Source: an uncultured Verrucomicrobiales bacterium | Lineage (GTDB): Bacteria > Verrucomicrobiota > Verrucomicrobiia > Verrucomicrobiales > Akkermansiaceae | Assembly (NCBI GenBank): GCA_949373085.1 | Contig: CASICJ010000022.1 | Coordinates: 1 to 47,045 of the forward strand | Direction of reading: 5' to 3' | DNA length: 47,045 nt | Part shown: piece by piece, positions 1 to 10,969 of the stretch | Layout: each line of letters starts with the position of its first letter | Numbering within the stretch: position 1 is the first letter of the stretch | Program-made: the position numbers and the translations under genes | Notes under the pieces: model-generated | Databases searched by the model: none | What the model was told of the DNA's origin: nothing | What the model saw: only the letters and a program-made list of their open reading frames with translations

Positions 1-1
1 G

Positions 2-316
2 ATTAATTTTAAGATGGCTCTTTGCAAAATCAAAACAGGGGACCTAGCTGGAGCTAAGGCCATCGTAGCCGAGACCGATTTCCTCGACGACTCACCCCTC
101 TTTTACTTTGGCAAGGCAGCCCTTGCTTATGAAAAGGATGACGGAGTAGGGGCAGAGAAATGGTTAGCGCGAGCTGCTCGCATTTTCCGCTCCTCTAACG
201 GGGGCCTTCTCGCTCCTTGGCAAGATACCCTGATCGAGTTTGGCTACATCAAAAGCTTTTACGGTGGCGATCTCGAGGTCGAGAGTGGGATCTCGACTGG
301 CAGCGAAGGCGAGTAA
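2..316 (+). CDS. C-terminal part of a TPR-type protein (5' end outside window)
   Basis: The frame is open to the left edge of the window, so the Met at position 14 need not be the start and this is the end of a longer gene. About 104 residues are visible. Helical segments such as LCKIKTGDLAGAKAIV and AALAYEKDDGVGAEKWLARA have the alternating small/large pattern of tetratricopeptide repeats, which usually mediate protein-protein contacts. The acidic tail (EVESGISTGSEGE) looks like a natural C-terminus. It converges on the broken deaminase gene with only two bases between the stops. No more specific function can be read from this fragment. Confidence 0.6.
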   Translation: MNFKMALCKIKTGDLAGAKAIVAETDFLDDSPLFYFGKAALAYEKDDGVGAEKWLARAARIFRSSNGGLLAPWQDTLIEFGYIKSFYGGDLEVESGISTGSEGE

Positions 317-318
317 TT

Positions 319-748
319 TCAACCCTCCTCCGGAGCTGGAATCTGCTCGAGTTTGATTCCATAAACTTTCGCTATCGCGGGAGCATCAGACTCCTTGTAA
401 ATCTCTCGGAAGTAAATCTCCTTGATGCCATAGGCGCAGAGAGTCTGCATGCAGGAGGTGCAAGGCATGGTTGTCGTCGCAACTAGCTTCGCTTCTCCAC
501 GCTTAAAAAGACTGCATAGATTCACCTCAGCATGCAGCATGAACTTTTGACGACTTTCTCGATCATCCCAGAAACCTGGTGGAGCATCGAAACCAGGAGC
601 TTAGACCATTATAAGCAGTAGCAATTACACGGTTATCAGCATCCAGAGCAGCCGCCCCAACTTTACGGAAAGGATCCTCCGACCGCAAACTCGCGACCTC
701 TGCCAAAGCCATGGCATATTCGGGAATAGACAATCTGGAATCGCTCAT
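319..748 (-). pseudogene. Deoxycytidylate deaminase-like protein, frame broken
   Basis: Two minus-strand frames together give one cytidine/deoxycytidylate deaminase-family protein of about 143 residues. The N-terminal frame (748 to about 600) ends ...VIATAYNGL. The rest continues one frame over as APGFDAPPGFWDD, then HAEVN (zinc His and catalytic Glu) and PCTSCMQ (the two zinc Cys). The family converts dCMP to dUMP for dTMP synthesis; ComE operon protein 2-like proteins share this architecture. The join needs a one-base change near position 600. All catalytic residues survive and the sequence is conserved across the break, so a sequencing error is at least as likely as real inactivation. It is divergent from the phosphoesterase gene. 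Confidence 0.72.
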
Positions 749-776
749 ACGCTCTAAGTACCAAAACGTCTATCCG

Positions 777-1634
777 ATGTCGAGTAACAGTCCCAAATTC
801 AACCTTCAAAAAATGACACGACGTTCTGTCATTGGCCTCGCAGGAACTGGGCTTACGAGCGCAATCTGGGCGTCAGGGATCGAGCCAAATTTACTATCCA
901 TCACCCGAAAAAACCTCACCCTCTCCCGGTGGCCAAAATCACTAGATGGATTTCGAATCGCCCAGATCACAGATGTCCACTATCGGCCCGGCGATGACGA
1001 AGAATTAGTCGCTAAACTTCGAAAGGCTTTAGAAACAGAGAGGCCTGACTGCATAACCATAACTGGAGATTTTGTCATTAATGATCCTTCTTCCCTTACT
1101 GAATTTGCAAGGGCGTTCAAGGGGATCTCTGCTCCTCACGGCGTCTTTGCTAGCCCTGGAAATCACGATCGCTGGCACTGCACTGTCAGTAACCTTAAAA
1201 AGGAAATCGAAGGAATCGGCATTTCCTATCTTCAAAACAACGGGACCAATATTAACATCAAGGGAGAAAGAATTTTTATTAATGGGCTCGACTCAGTTTG
1301 GGGCGGTCTCCCTGCACCGAGCCGGGCGTGGAACGGTCACAAGAAAGACGCCCCGGTTATCTCAATGGTTCATGAACCAGACTTCTTCGATGAACTCCGT
1401 TCTACCAAGCCACTTGACCTTCAACTATCCGGCCACACCCACGGCGGTCAATGCCGGATCCCTTTCGTTAACTATACTCCCGCTAAGGTTAAATTTGGCC
1501 AGAATTACATTTACGGCCACTTTAGAAACGCCGGTGCCCAGCTTTTCGTGGGTCGTGGAATTGGAACCGTTGGACTTAGGCTCCGGTTTGCTTGTCGGCC
1601 CGAGCTAGTTATTTTGACTCTTCGCTCAACCTAA
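777..1634 (+). CDS. Tat-exported calcineurin-like metallophosphoesterase
   Basis: This is a two-metal phosphoesterase of the calcineurin/YaeI-like family, about 285 residues. All metal-binding blocks are present: DVH (near residue 66), GDF (97), GNHD (128), a His in HEPDFF (199) and GHTHGGQ (219). Near the N-terminus [11 protein letters not shown] gives a twin-arginine motif followed by a hydrophobic stretch, so the protein is probably exported folded. The open frame extends up to 711, but that would overlap the start of the divergent deaminase gene. Starts at 777 or 813 (MTRRS) are more plausible. There is no clear Shine-Dalgarno sequence at either. The 3' end overlaps the convergent DUF255 gene by 26 bp. 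The natural substrate cannot be told from sequence. Confidence 0.85.
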   Translation: MSSNSPKFNLQKMTRRSVIGLAGTGLTSAIWASGIEPNLLSITRKNLTLSRWPKSLDGFRIAQITDVHYRPGDDEELVAKLRKALETERPDCITITGDFVINDPSSLTEFARAFKGISAPHGVFASPGNHDRWHCTVSNLKKEIEGIGISYLQNNGTNINIKGERIFINGLDSVWGGLPAPSRAWNGHKKDAPVISMVHEPDFFDELRSTKPLDLQLSGHTHGGQCRIPFVNYTPAKVKFGQNYIYGHFRNAGAQLFVGRGIGTVGLRLRFACRPELVILTLRST

Positions 1635-3738
1635 CCAACATCGCAGAGAGATCTGCCGCCTTTACCACCGGAAGCTGACAGGTCTGACCTACGCAGTAGA
1701 ACGCTGTCGCTAAGCCTTGGGTTGACTTCAAGCTTGCCGTAAATTCACTCACCGGGCCCTGGTTACCCAAAGTAATCCTATTGGGATCAAAAATTTGTGT
1801 CGCCGCCGCAAGCAGTTCCTCGCGTCCTTTCTCCCCAGCAATCACCAATCGCCCAGGCTTCTCAAGCGAGAATCGCAAACTCATTAACATCTCGCCCATC
1901 CCCGCCGGGGATTCCTGCACCAGCCCTAAGTAGGACCGAATTGTGGCTTCCGAAATCTTAGCTAAGTCATCACGGCCAGTGACTTGAGCCAGTATCCCAA
2001 ATTCTCTTGCCGCAATTGAACTTCCGACTGGAATAGCACCATCAAATTGCCCCTTCAAGCGCAAAACCAAATCATCCCTCTTTTCGCCCTGATAAAAACC
2101 TCCGTTCTTTTTATCGTAGAAGAGCTCCACTGCACTTTCAGCTAGCCCAATTGCCAACTCTAAATCCTTCTTCTGTAAGCTAGCCTCGTAGAGTTTTCTC
2201 GTCCCAGCCAAAAACAAAAGATAGCTCTGAGCCTGTGCAGAATCATCCCGATCCCCTTTCCGCCAGCGATGCGCCAAGCGCTTTGACTTTTCATCCCAAA
2301 ACCTACCCTTGATAAAATTATGCGCCTTTTGGGCAGCCTCCAGATATTTTGGCTCGCTCAAAACTCTTCCCGTCCGAGCCATCGCACCAATCATGAGGCC
2401 ATTCCAAGATGCCAAAATTTTGTCATCGGTCGCTGGGGGCACTCTTTTTCCGCGGACCACAGCAAGCTTCTTGAAAATTCCAGCAACTGATTTTTTGTCG
2501 CTTTCGCTTAGATCGTTCCGGGGCTTTTTGAATGAGAGGATATTCTGATTGGGCAAAGGTTCGGGATCACTCTGGTCAATAAAGTTTCCTTTCTCGCTCA
2601 CCCCTAGAATCTCGCGAGCCAACTGCATCTCCTCGGCGGTCAAAAGAGCCGTTAGCTCCTTTTCCGTCCAACAAAAGCATTTCCCTTCCTTTCCTTCGCT
2701 CTGCGCATCTTGAGCGCAGTAAAAACCACCCTCGGGATGTGTCAGCTCGCGCAACACGTAATCGGCAACACCCTTCACGACCTCGCGAAATTCGTCCTCA
2801 CCAGTCATTTGCCACGCATCCAAATAAAGCTCCATAAGCTGGGCCTGATCATAAAGCATCTTTTCAAAGTGAGGCACTAACCATTGCCGATCCACCGCAT
2901 AACGGTGAAACCCACCCATCACCTGATCATGGATCCCTCCATCCATCATACGACGGCAAGTCTTTATTACAGCTTCAACCGCTTTCGGGTCACCCGATTG
3001 AAGAAGAAACCTAAATACACTCACTTGAGGAAACTTCATTCCTGTTCCAAGACCGCCCCAATCAGGATCAATCTTTGCTAAGATCTTTGGAATTGATCGA
3101 TCAACAATAAGACCGCTCGACTTCACCTCACCCCCGCTCTGAGATTGCAGCTTTTCAAAATACGCCTTCATTTGGCCATGCATCTCGACCGATTGCTTTA
3201 AAACCTGCTCCCGATTTTTTTCCCAAACACCATGAATCTGATTTAGAACTGTTGGAAATCCTGGCCGGCCATCCCTATCTTCCGGCGGGAAATAGGTTCC
3301 ACCCGTCAAAGGTTTGAGATCAGGGGTCAAAAACATATTTAAGGGCCACCCTCCAGATTGCTCAGTCATCGCTTGGTATGCAGTCATATAGACCTGATCC
3401 ACATCTGGGCGCTCCTCTCGATCTAGCTTAATTGAGACGAAATTTTCGTTCAGAAACGCCGCGACATCCTTATTTTCGAAGGACTCGCGCTCCATCACAT
3501 GACACCAGTGGCAAGTCGAATATCCGACACTGAGGAGAATCAACTTCTTCTCTTCCCGAGCCTTCTTGAAGGCCTCCTCACCCCACGGATACCAATCAAC
3601 CGGATTGTAGGCATGCTGAAGTAAATACGGAGATTTTTCCTTGGCCAAACGATTCGGTATACCGGTTTTTTCCACACCTACTGCTGCTGCGACCAAAAAG
3701 GCTAGAAACAAGCATATCCAACGCATTCCTGAACTCAT
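1609..3738 (-). CDS. Thioredoxin domain-containing DUF255 protein (YyaL/SPATA20-like)
   Basis: A 709-residue protein with the hallmark of the DUF255 family: an N-terminal thioredoxin fold containing a CHWC motif (Cys76, Cys79) within [12 protein letters not shown], preceded by [14 protein letters not shown] large (alpha/alpha) barrel-like domain follows, resembling glycosyl hydrolase or epimerase barrels ([19 protein letters not shown] segment, LASWNGLM). Residues 5-21 are strongly hydrophobic, so this copy is probably exported, unlike many cytoplasmic relatives. Met1 (3738) and Met5 (3726) are both possible starts. Family members are widespread, but their biochemical role is poorly defined; a redox or sugar-related role is inferred only from the folds. 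It is transcribed convergently with the metallophosphoesterase. Confidence 0.85.
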   Translation of the reverse strand: MSSGMRWICLFLAFLVAAAVGVEKTGIPNRLAKEKSPYLLQHAYNPVDWYPWGEEAFKKAREEKKLILLSVGYSTCHWCHVMERESFENKDVAAFLNENFVSIKLDREERPDVDQVYMTAYQAMTEQSGGWPLNMFLTPDLKPLTGGTYFPPEDRDGRPGFPTVLNQIHGVWEKNREQVLKQSVEMHGQMKAYFEKLQSQSGGEVKSSGLIVDRSIPKILAKIDPDWGGLGTGMKFPQVSVFRFLLQSGDPKAVEAVIKTCRRMMDGGIHDQVMGGFHRYAVDRQWLVPHFEKMLYDQAQLMELYLDAWQMTGEDEFREVVKGVADYVLRELTHPEGGFYCAQDAQSEGKEGKCFCWTEKELTALLTAEEMQLAREILGVSEKGNFIDQSDPEPLPNQNILSFKKPRNDLSESDKKSVAGIFKKLAVVRGKRVPPATDDKILASWNGLMIGAMARTGRVLSEPKYLEAAQKAHNFIKGRFWDEKSKRLAHRWRKGDRDDSAQAQSYLLFLAGTRKLYEASLQKKDLELAIGLAESAVELFYDKKNGGFYQGEKRDDLVLRLKGQFDGAIPVGSSIAAREFGILAQVTGRDDLAKISEATIRSYLGLVQESPAGMGEMLMSLRFSLEKPGRLVIAGEKGREELLAAATQIFDPNRITLGNQGPVSEFTASLKSTQGLATAFYCVGQTCQLPVVKAADLSAMLVRLSEESK

Positions 3739-3951
3739 ATTTGGGATAATACCTTCTCCCTAAAAAAACGAAACCCGAATCTGTGGGGGCTAGATTCTTT
3801 GATCCCGGTCTTTCAGGCGGAAATCAAGATTTTCATCCTCAAAAACTTGTGCGGAATTCCATCCATCAGGCTTGCCCCAAGGCAGGATTCCGCCTTAACT
3901 TTCAGGCTCCTCAGGGTAGACCTCTTTTTCGCTCCCTGCAACCTCTCAGCC

Positions 3952-6120
3952 ATGTTTGAAAATATCCGAAAATACACCGGCCTTATGGTCGTCGTTCTAG
4001 TTCTTCTCTTCGTGGGGCTTGTCTTCCTCGACGGAGGAGTCTCCAAAGCATTTAACGGCAAACCCGTGATGGAAGTTGGAGATCATACGGTTTCGAAAAA
4101 AGAATTTAATCGCCAGCGCGCCTTGATGCAGCTTCCAAATGCCCTACCCACTGCGATTGAAATTCCAGAAAGTTCCCGATTGCTTGCAAAACACTACCTC
4201 GGGGAAACATTCATGGAGAGTCAAATACCAAAGACCCCCTCACTCATCGTCCGGATCATGGCGAACTATCTTCAGCCTTCTCTTGAAGAACCGGAGCGCT
4301 TCATCGCTAACCGAATCAATATTCAAAAGGGTGGCATCGATTTCGGAGTCACTCCCAGCAATGATGAAGTAGAAAACTTCGTCGAAACCGTGCTCTTTAC
4401 GGACGCGGATGGGAACTTTGACCTAGAAGCCTATGATGATTTCACTAAATCTCGTCTCAGTAATATTGGGGGCATTCCTGGATTCAATAATTACATTCGT
4501 GACCTCCTTACTGCACAGAACCTTTCCAAGGTCCTTGGTGGTGGCATTTCGACCGAAAAAGATACCGAGCGTGAACTCTTCGATGTTCAAAAGCAGGAAA
4601 TCTCCGGCTCAAAAATTAACCTCGAATCTGGAGTCTACGAAGGACGGGTTAAGCCGACTGAAGAAGAAATAAGGGGGTTTTACGACGAAAACATTCAAAA
4701 CTACAATTCAGATGAACTTCGTAAAATTACCTACGTTTCAATCGAGCCAGATTGGGATAAAGCGCTAGAAAGATCAAAAGAGGCAAAGGTAAAAGCCGAG
4801 GCAGAAGAAGCGGAGCGCCTAAAGAAAGCTGAAGAGGCTAAGAAAAAAGCTGAAGAAGCTGCCCGCACGGCAAATGAAGGCGCCAAAACGGCTGAAGATT
4901 CAAAATCTGCCAAGGAAGCGGCAGAGACTAAGGCCGAAACAAATAATCCAGTGGAAACACCCACCAATGAAAAGAACGATGGCGCCGAAAAAAGCACTGA
5001 GACCGAGACTTCTAGTCCTCCGGCCGCCGATGGATCACAGGGTGATCCAGGTGACTCAGGTGACTCAGGTGAACCTGCTCCAACGCCAGGCCCCTCTGAT
5101 TCGACTGATCCTGCCCTTGAATCAAAGGGCACTCAAAAAGACCCTGCCCCCGGAGAAATCGGCAAGGACCTTAACGAACCCCTGAAGGACGGACTCTCCG
5201 ACGAAAAAGACGCTTCTCTTCCAACTCCGGCCCCTCTCGAGCCTGTCACCGAGGAATCACCAGCAAAACCTAAGACGGCCAAAGAGCAACTCAACGGCGC
5301 CGAAAAACAGGAAGCAGTCGAAGCGCTAAGCAATAGCATCAACGAATTCTATCAAAAGCTGGCCGACAACGAGGGCGAAGACTTCGAAGCTATCGCCAAA
5401 GATTCAGGCTACGAAATCAAAAAATCTGAATTCTTCTCGAAGATTGATCCTCCGAAGGAGCTTTCAGCTGTAATCGACAGCCTTCAAATTGGAAAAATTT
5501 CCGATGCCGCTTTTGAGCTTCCGGAAAACGGGGACTCAGATGAAAAACTCAGCGAACCCTACCGCACTTCGGATGGTTGGTTCCTGATTCGCCTCGACGA
5601 AGTGGAAGACTCCCTGCCCCTCACCTACGAAGAAGCAAAGGTCCAAGTCACCGTGGATCTAAAGAAAAAAATGGCTCGCGAGCAAATGATCAAGGAAGCA
5701 AACGAACTCTTTGACAAGCTCACTAAGGAAATAAAAGCGGGCAAGTCCTTTACTGACGCAGCAAAAGGACTAGAGAAAGAGGTCACGGAAGTCACCGGCC
5801 TCGCGGAAGGTCAAACCTTCAATTTCGGACAGGGAAGTCAGAAATTACCAGACCCTCCCGAGTTCGTTGCCACCCAATACACAAACCCCGGAGAAATTTC
5901 TCCCGTCTACTTTTCTCCGTCAGAAGAAGAAGCAACTGAGGCCCAAATCATTTTTGTCGAAAAACGTGAGCTTGCAAAAAAAGATGAGTTTGAAACTGAT
6001 TTCGGCAAACTTTACGAGTCCACATCTGGTAACCTGCGAATCATTGCTCTATCGAACTGGCTCTATGACAGCTACGAAGCGAGCGAAGTCGTGCCTCCAC
6101 AAAGAGAAGGACAACAGTAA
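3952..6120 (+). CDS. SurA/PpiD-type membrane-anchored peptidyl-prolyl isomerase/chaperone
   Basis: About 722 residues starting MFENIRKYTG, with a single transmembrane anchor at roughly residues 11-28 and the rest periplasmic, as in PpiD. The N-terminal part (about 35-255) resembles the SurA-N helical chaperone domain, including TEEEIRGFYDENIQNYNS. Next comes a strand-like KITYVSI, then about 180 residues of Ala/Lys/Glu and then Ser/Pro/Asp-rich low-complexity sequence. The rest of a parvulin-like domain follows (LADNEGEDFEAIAKDSGY, SEPYRTSDGWFLIRLDEV) and a C-terminal helical region. The family folds outer-membrane and secreted proteins. The frame is open back to 3799, but that stretch lacks protein-like conservation and the Met at 3952 sits directly before the anchor. 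A small TPR gene follows 14 bp downstream. Confidence 0.8.
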   Translation: MFENIRKYTGLMVVVLVLLFVGLVFLDGGVSKAFNGKPVMEVGDHTVSKKEFNRQRALMQLPNALPTAIEIPESSRLLAKHYLGETFMESQIPKTPSLIVRIMANYLQPSLEEPERFIANRINIQKGGIDFGVTPSNDEVENFVETVLFTDADGNFDLEAYDDFTKSRLSNIGGIPGFNNYIRDLLTAQNLSKVLGGGISTEKDTERELFDVQKQEISGSKINLESGVYEGRVKPTEEEIRGFYDENIQNYNSDELRKITYVSIEPDWDKALERSKEAKVKAEAEEAERLKKAEEAKKKAEEAARTANEGAKTAEDSKSAKEAAETKAETNNPVETPTNEKNDGAEKSTETETSSPPAADGSQGDPGDSGDSGEPAPTPGPSDSTDPALESKGTQKDPAPGEIGKDLNEPLKDGLSDEKDASLPTPAPLEPVTEESPAKPKTAKEQLNGAEKQEAVEALSNSINEFYQKLADNEGEDFEAIAKDSGYEIKKSEFFSKIDPPKELSAVIDSLQIGKISDAAFELPENGDSDEKLSEPYRTSDGWFLIRLDEVEDSLPLTYEEAKVQVTVDLKKKMAREQMIKEANELFDKLTKEIKAGKSFTDAAKGLEKEVTEVTGLAEGQTFNFGQGSQKLPDPPEFVATQYTNPGEISPVYFSPSEEEATEAQIIFVEKRELAKKDEFETDFGKLYESTSGNLRIIALSNWLYDSYEASEVVPPQREGQQ
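5041..5072 (+). repeat. 9-bp tandem repeat in the chaperone linker
   Basis: About 3.5 copies of a 9-bp unit (ggtgactca, the first copy being the variant ggtgatcca), in frame, encoding a Gly-Asp-(Ser/Pro) repeat in the low-complexity linker. The length is a multiple of three, so copy-number change would lengthen or shorten the linker without breaking the frame. Confidence 0.7.
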
Positions 6121-6507
6121 AGCCAACCAAGGAAATGTCAGATCACTCCGCACGAGACGATGCCTTCGGGCGGGGGAATTCCAACCTAGCTCTGGGAGAA
6201 CTCGAAAAAGCCGAAAGCGCCTACCGGGAAGCGGTAGAGTGTGATGACAACTTCTTCGATGGATGGCAGGCCTTGGGTATGACTCTTCTTAAACTCGAAA
6301 AGGTAAAAGAAGCGATCGGTTGCGGTATCAAAGCAACTCTTCTCGAACCCGACGATCTACTCGCCTGGACCGGCCTCTCCCAAATGTATGTCCGCGACGG
6401 TCAAATCGCCGAAGCCGAACACGCCAAAGGAAACGCCCGCATCCTCTCCATGGGAGGCAAAGTTACCAACCTCTGGAATTCATTCTTCTCCACACGTTGT
6501 TTCCTTA

Positions 6508-8077
<1,570 letters not shown>

Positions 8078-8078
8078 A

Positions 8079-8110
8079 AAACCGGCACACGTCATTGCGT
8101 GGGCCGGTTT
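8079..8110. terminator. Hairpin between convergent metG and the basic-protein gene
   Basis: AAACCGGC (8079-8086) pairs perfectly with GCCGGTTT (8103-8110). Four more pairs (CACG/CGTG) follow after one mismatch, closing a short loop. It starts just after the metG stop and 30 bp before the end of the convergent gene, so it can serve as a bidirectional terminator. The T-tract is weak on both sides. Confidence 0.65.
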
Positions 8111-8139
8111 GAAATACTTTCGAGGGCTTAGCGACGATG

Positions 8140-8874
8140 TTATTCCTCGTCCTTTTGCGGCTTTTCGTTTTCAGCCTTCCCCTCCTTTTCGCGCCCCTTA
8201 GGTTCAGACTTGGCCTTGTTTTCACGACCACTGACTCTCTCCTTTTCTTCGAGGAAAAGGCGCGCGGCATTAAAGCTACTCCGGGCATAATCACGGAGAC
8301 CATTGTCATCCAGCAAGGCTAGGCCTTCTTCGGTGACTTCCGACTCGAAGATCTTCCAAGCCTTTTTAGCAAGATCTTTGGAATCCACAATAACTCTTGG
8401 CTTTCCTTCACGCTTTTCACCACGCTCTCTCCGCCCACGTCCACGGCCCCGGCGTTCCCCAGAATCCTGTCTAAGCTGACTTTGTTCTTTTGAAGCCCCG
8501 GATGATTCATTCTTTCGGGCTTGCTTCTTCTGACCACCTTTATTCTGGGATTCTGTTGAATCATCTAAATCGGGAAGAAGCTTCTCAGATACTTCATCAA
8601 GAATGGGCTCATCGACAACCTCACGGCGCGCATCGCGAACACCTGATTTAGGCTCGCGAACTTTGCGGACCGGTTCTGCTTTATCTTCCTGTCCATGTGA
8701 GTCTTGGTCGTTAATTGAAGTCTCGCTCACTAGCTTTTCTACAAGCGGAAGCTCCTCTTCCTGATCTTCAGAGACCACTGGCTTGCTGCTCTTTTTTGGG
8801 GCTCGCTTGGCAGCACTCTTCTTCCGCACGGTTTTACGTGCAGCCTTTTTGGCTGGTTGTGTCTCTTCGGACAT
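8140..8874 (-). CDS. Basic, histone-H1-like and RG-rich protein of unknown function
   Basis: 244 residues in four parts. Residues 1-35 are Lys/Ala/Pro-rich (KKAARKTVRKKSAAKRAPKK), like bacterial histone-H1-like tails. Residues about 36-135 form an acidic, disordered stretch. An Arg/Gly block (RRGRGRGRRERGEKREGK) resembles RG-rich nucleic-acid-binding tails. A short predicted helical unit (KDLAKKAWKIFESEVTEEGL to AARLFLEEKER) is the only globular-looking part, followed by a Lys/Glu tail. No named family is recognised. Composition suggests DNA or RNA binding, but this is inference. It lies downstream of gspG, separated by a hairpin, so it may have its own promoter. Confidence 0.7.
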   Translation of the reverse strand: MSEETQPAKKAARKTVRKKSAAKRAPKKSSKPVVSEDQEEELPLVEKLVSETSINDQDSHGQEDKAEPVRKVREPKSGVRDARREVVDEPILDEVSEKLLPDLDDSTESQNKGGQKKQARKNESSGASKEQSQLRQDSGERRGRGRGRRERGEKREGKPRVIVDSKDLAKKAWKIFESEVTEEGLALLDDNGLRDYARSSFNAARLFLEEKERVSGRENKAKSEPKGREKEGKAENEKPQKDEE

Positions 8875-8892
8875 ATGCTTTTTGAGTAGTAA

Positions 8893-8918
8893 AGGCGGAA
8901 GATTCTTACCTTCCGCCT
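8893..8918 (-). terminator. Hairpin after gspG
   Basis: AGGCGGAAG (8893-8901) and CTTCCGCCT (8910-8918) form a perfect 9-bp stem with an 8-nt loop, 40 bp downstream of the gspG stop on the minus strand. Only a weak T-rich stretch follows in that direction, so termination may be partial. Confidence 0.55.
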
Positions 8919-8957
8919 GCTTATATAATTGGTTATGAAAATCAGATCGAGCAGGAG

Positions 8958-9521
8958 TTACTGCCAGATATCATCTCGTGTCTGTTCATTGTTCAGTAGC
9001 CCACTCACGTTAATATCGCTGGGCTCACCATCAGGACCAATCGACCACAGGTCGAAATCACCATCATTTTTCACATTTTGAACCGGGTTTCCATTGGTAT
9101 CATTTGCAGACCGATAGCGGAGTGACTGTCCAAAACCGTCAAGAATTACTCGAAAGCCCTGAAAAGTCGTCACGAGTGCAGGATTTCGGTCTTCATTGAG
9201 TTCTGGCCAGTAGATTGTCCCGGTTGGATCTGTTCCCTGCCCTGTCGGATCACCTGAGAGAGCCTTATAAACGCAAGCACTTGTGGCATTTTGTCCCACT
9301 GGGTAATAACCTTGCTCGTTATAAAATGCCTCCAGTTTGGTTCTCACCATTCCAATATTTTTAGAAGTTGTTGAGATATCCCGTTTCGCGTTCACCTGAC
9401 TCATGACGCCAATCGTAATTCCGGCGAGAATCACAATAATCGAGACGACCACAAGAAGCTCGATAAGCGAGAATCCAGATTTTCTAGATCTCTCTACATT
9501 AGGCTTTTTTACGAAATTCAT
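8958..9521 (-). CDS. Type II secretion / type IV pilus-like major pseudopilin (GspG-like)
   Basis: 187 residues with a class III prepilin signal: a basic leader ending KSG, then F17SLIELLVVVSIIVILAG, the hydrophobic helix with the conserved Glu at mature position 5. Prepilin peptidase should cut between Gly16 and Phe17. The C-terminal part has GspG-like features, including FYNEQGYYPVGQN and WSIGPDGEPSD, the latter typical of the GspG calcium-site region. Pseudopilins polymerise in the inner membrane to push substrates through the outer-membrane secretin. The frame can start at a TTG (9524), but the ATG at 9521 is preferred. It is the last gene of the gspE-gspE-gspF-gspG run. Confidence 0.88.
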   Translation of the reverse strand: MNFVKKPNVERSRKSGFSLIELLVVVSIIVILAGITIGVMSQVNAKRDISTTSKNIGMVRTKLEAFYNEQGYYPVGQNATSACVYKALSGDPTGQGTDPTGTIYWPELNEDRNPALVTTFQGFRVILDGFGQSLRYRSANDTNGNPVQNVKNDGDFDLWSIGPDGEPSDINVSGLLNNEQTRDDIWQ

Positions 9522-9570
9522 CAATTTATTATAGCTAGTTAATTAGTAGGAATCAAATGCCGTGTTGAAC

Positions 9571-10863
9571 TTAACCTCCCTGCATCTTCTGAATCACGCT
9601 GATTAGCGGGAGGAAGAGGGCGAAAACAATCGCACCCACAACGAGCGCAAGAATAACAATCATAATTGGCTCAAGAATTGAGGTCAGTGCAGTCACTGCC
9701 CCATCAACCTCATCATCGTAAACATCTGCAATCTTCAGGAGCATCTCGGGCAATTGACCAGTCTCCTCCCCCACGTCGACCATAGAAACCACGAGGTTAG
9801 GGAAAATTCCTGACCCAGTCATTGGCGTGACAATTGATTCACCCTCTTTCACAGCGTCATGAACCTTATCGATCGCTTCGGCAACAACCACGTTACCCGC
9901 GGTATCTCTTGTGATATTGAGAGCCTGAAGAATTGGAACACCAGACGTTACCAAGGTTCCGAGTGTCCGACTGAAGCGGGCGATTGCACTCTTACGTTGG
10001 ATATCACCAAAGATTGGAATCTTTAGCTTGAGACCATCGACTATACTTCGACCTTTGACCGTTCGAGCCCAAGCCCCAAAGGCAGTCCAACCTCCTACCG
10101 CTATGAAAAGAATCCATACCGCATTAGGTAGAACGAGAGGGCGGGCTAACATCCAGTCGGAAAATCCGAAGACCACACGGGAAATTAAAGGAAGCTGAGC
10201 CCCATCTCCCATATCGCGAAACATGTCGCGAAACTTGGGAACAATGAACAACATCAAGAAGCTCATAATGGCAACCGCGATAAACATCACGATCAGCGGA
10301 TAGACCATCGCTGAAACGATCTTACCCTTCAACTTATGAGCTTTTTCCTGATACTCGGCCAAACGAGTGAGAACCACTTCAAGAACACCGCCAAGCTCAC
10401 CAGCTTTCACCATGTTCACATACAGCTTGTTAAACATCTTAGGGTGCTGGCCTAGACTTTCCGAAAAGGTTGAACCTCCTTGAACAGACTCCCCAATATT
10501 GTTGATCGTTGCCTGAAGAACAGGATTAGGCTCCTGTTTGCCCAGAACGGTTAATCCACGAAGAAGAGGCAGTCCGGAGTCAATCAGAGTCGCTAACTGA
10601 CGAGTGAAGATCATGAGAATCTTGGGCTTAACCTTACCACCAACCTTACCGGCCTTCCCGCCTTTGGCTTTTCGTTTGGTCCTTTTCTTCCCCTTTTTAC
10701 CAGGAGTTGGGGCAATCGTCCCCTGCCCTTCAGGGACGACCTGAGTGGGGTAAAGACCTTCTCCTCGAAGGGCCTGAATCACTTCCGCATCCGAATTGCC
10801 TTGCTTGACTCCGGTTTTCTGTTCCCCCTTGGAATCGAGTGCAATATATTGAAAATTAGCCAT
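9571..10863 (-). CDS. Type II secretion system / pilus inner-membrane platform protein GspF
   Basis: 430 residues. It has an N-terminal cytoplasmic region (FQYIALDSKGEQKTG, typical of GspF/PilC), a Lys/Gly-rich linker near 55-80, and two T2SSF domains. The first contains FTRQLATLIDSGLPLLRGL and KLYVNMVKAGELGGVLEVVL; the second repeats the pattern with FSRTLGTLVTSGVPILQAL and LVVSMVDVGEETGQLPEML. Three membrane segments are evident: two between about 185 and 260 and one near the C-terminus. GspF sits in the inner membrane and links the ATPase to pseudopilin assembly. It lies about 106 bp downstream of the second gspE-type gene and 49 bp before gspG, in the same direction. Confidence 0.92.
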   Translation of the reverse strand: MANFQYIALDSKGEQKTGVKQGNSDAEVIQALRGEGLYPTQVVPEGQGTIAPTPGKKGKKRTKRKAKGGKAGKVGGKVKPKILMIFTRQLATLIDSGLPLLRGLTVLGKQEPNPVLQATINNIGESVQGGSTFSESLGQHPKMFNKLYVNMVKAGELGGVLEVVLTRLAEYQEKAHKLKGKIVSAMVYPLIVMFIAVAIMSFLMLFIVPKFRDMFRDMGDGAQLPLISRVVFGFSDWMLARPLVLPNAVWILFIAVGGWTAFGAWARTVKGRSIVDGLKLKIPIFGDIQRKSAIARFSRTLGTLVTSGVPILQALNITRDTAGNVVVAEAIDKVHDAVKEGESIVTPMTGSGIFPNLVVSMVDVGEETGQLPEMLLKIADVYDDEVDGAVTALTSILEPIMIVILALVVGAIVFALFLPLISVIQKMQGG

Positions 10864-10969
10864 AAAATTTTGTGTGTGCTTAGTTCTAAAGATTTAGAGA
10901 AAGGTTGGGGAAGCTCCAAATGACGAAATGTTAATTGAATTCGCCAAAGTATCCCCGGGATTGAGTTGA

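Noticed and set aside
3799..3951. Upstream extension of the PpiD-like frame by 51 codons
   Set aside because: The added residues are not protein-like for this family and would bury the membrane anchor; the Met at 3952 sits right in front of the anchor.
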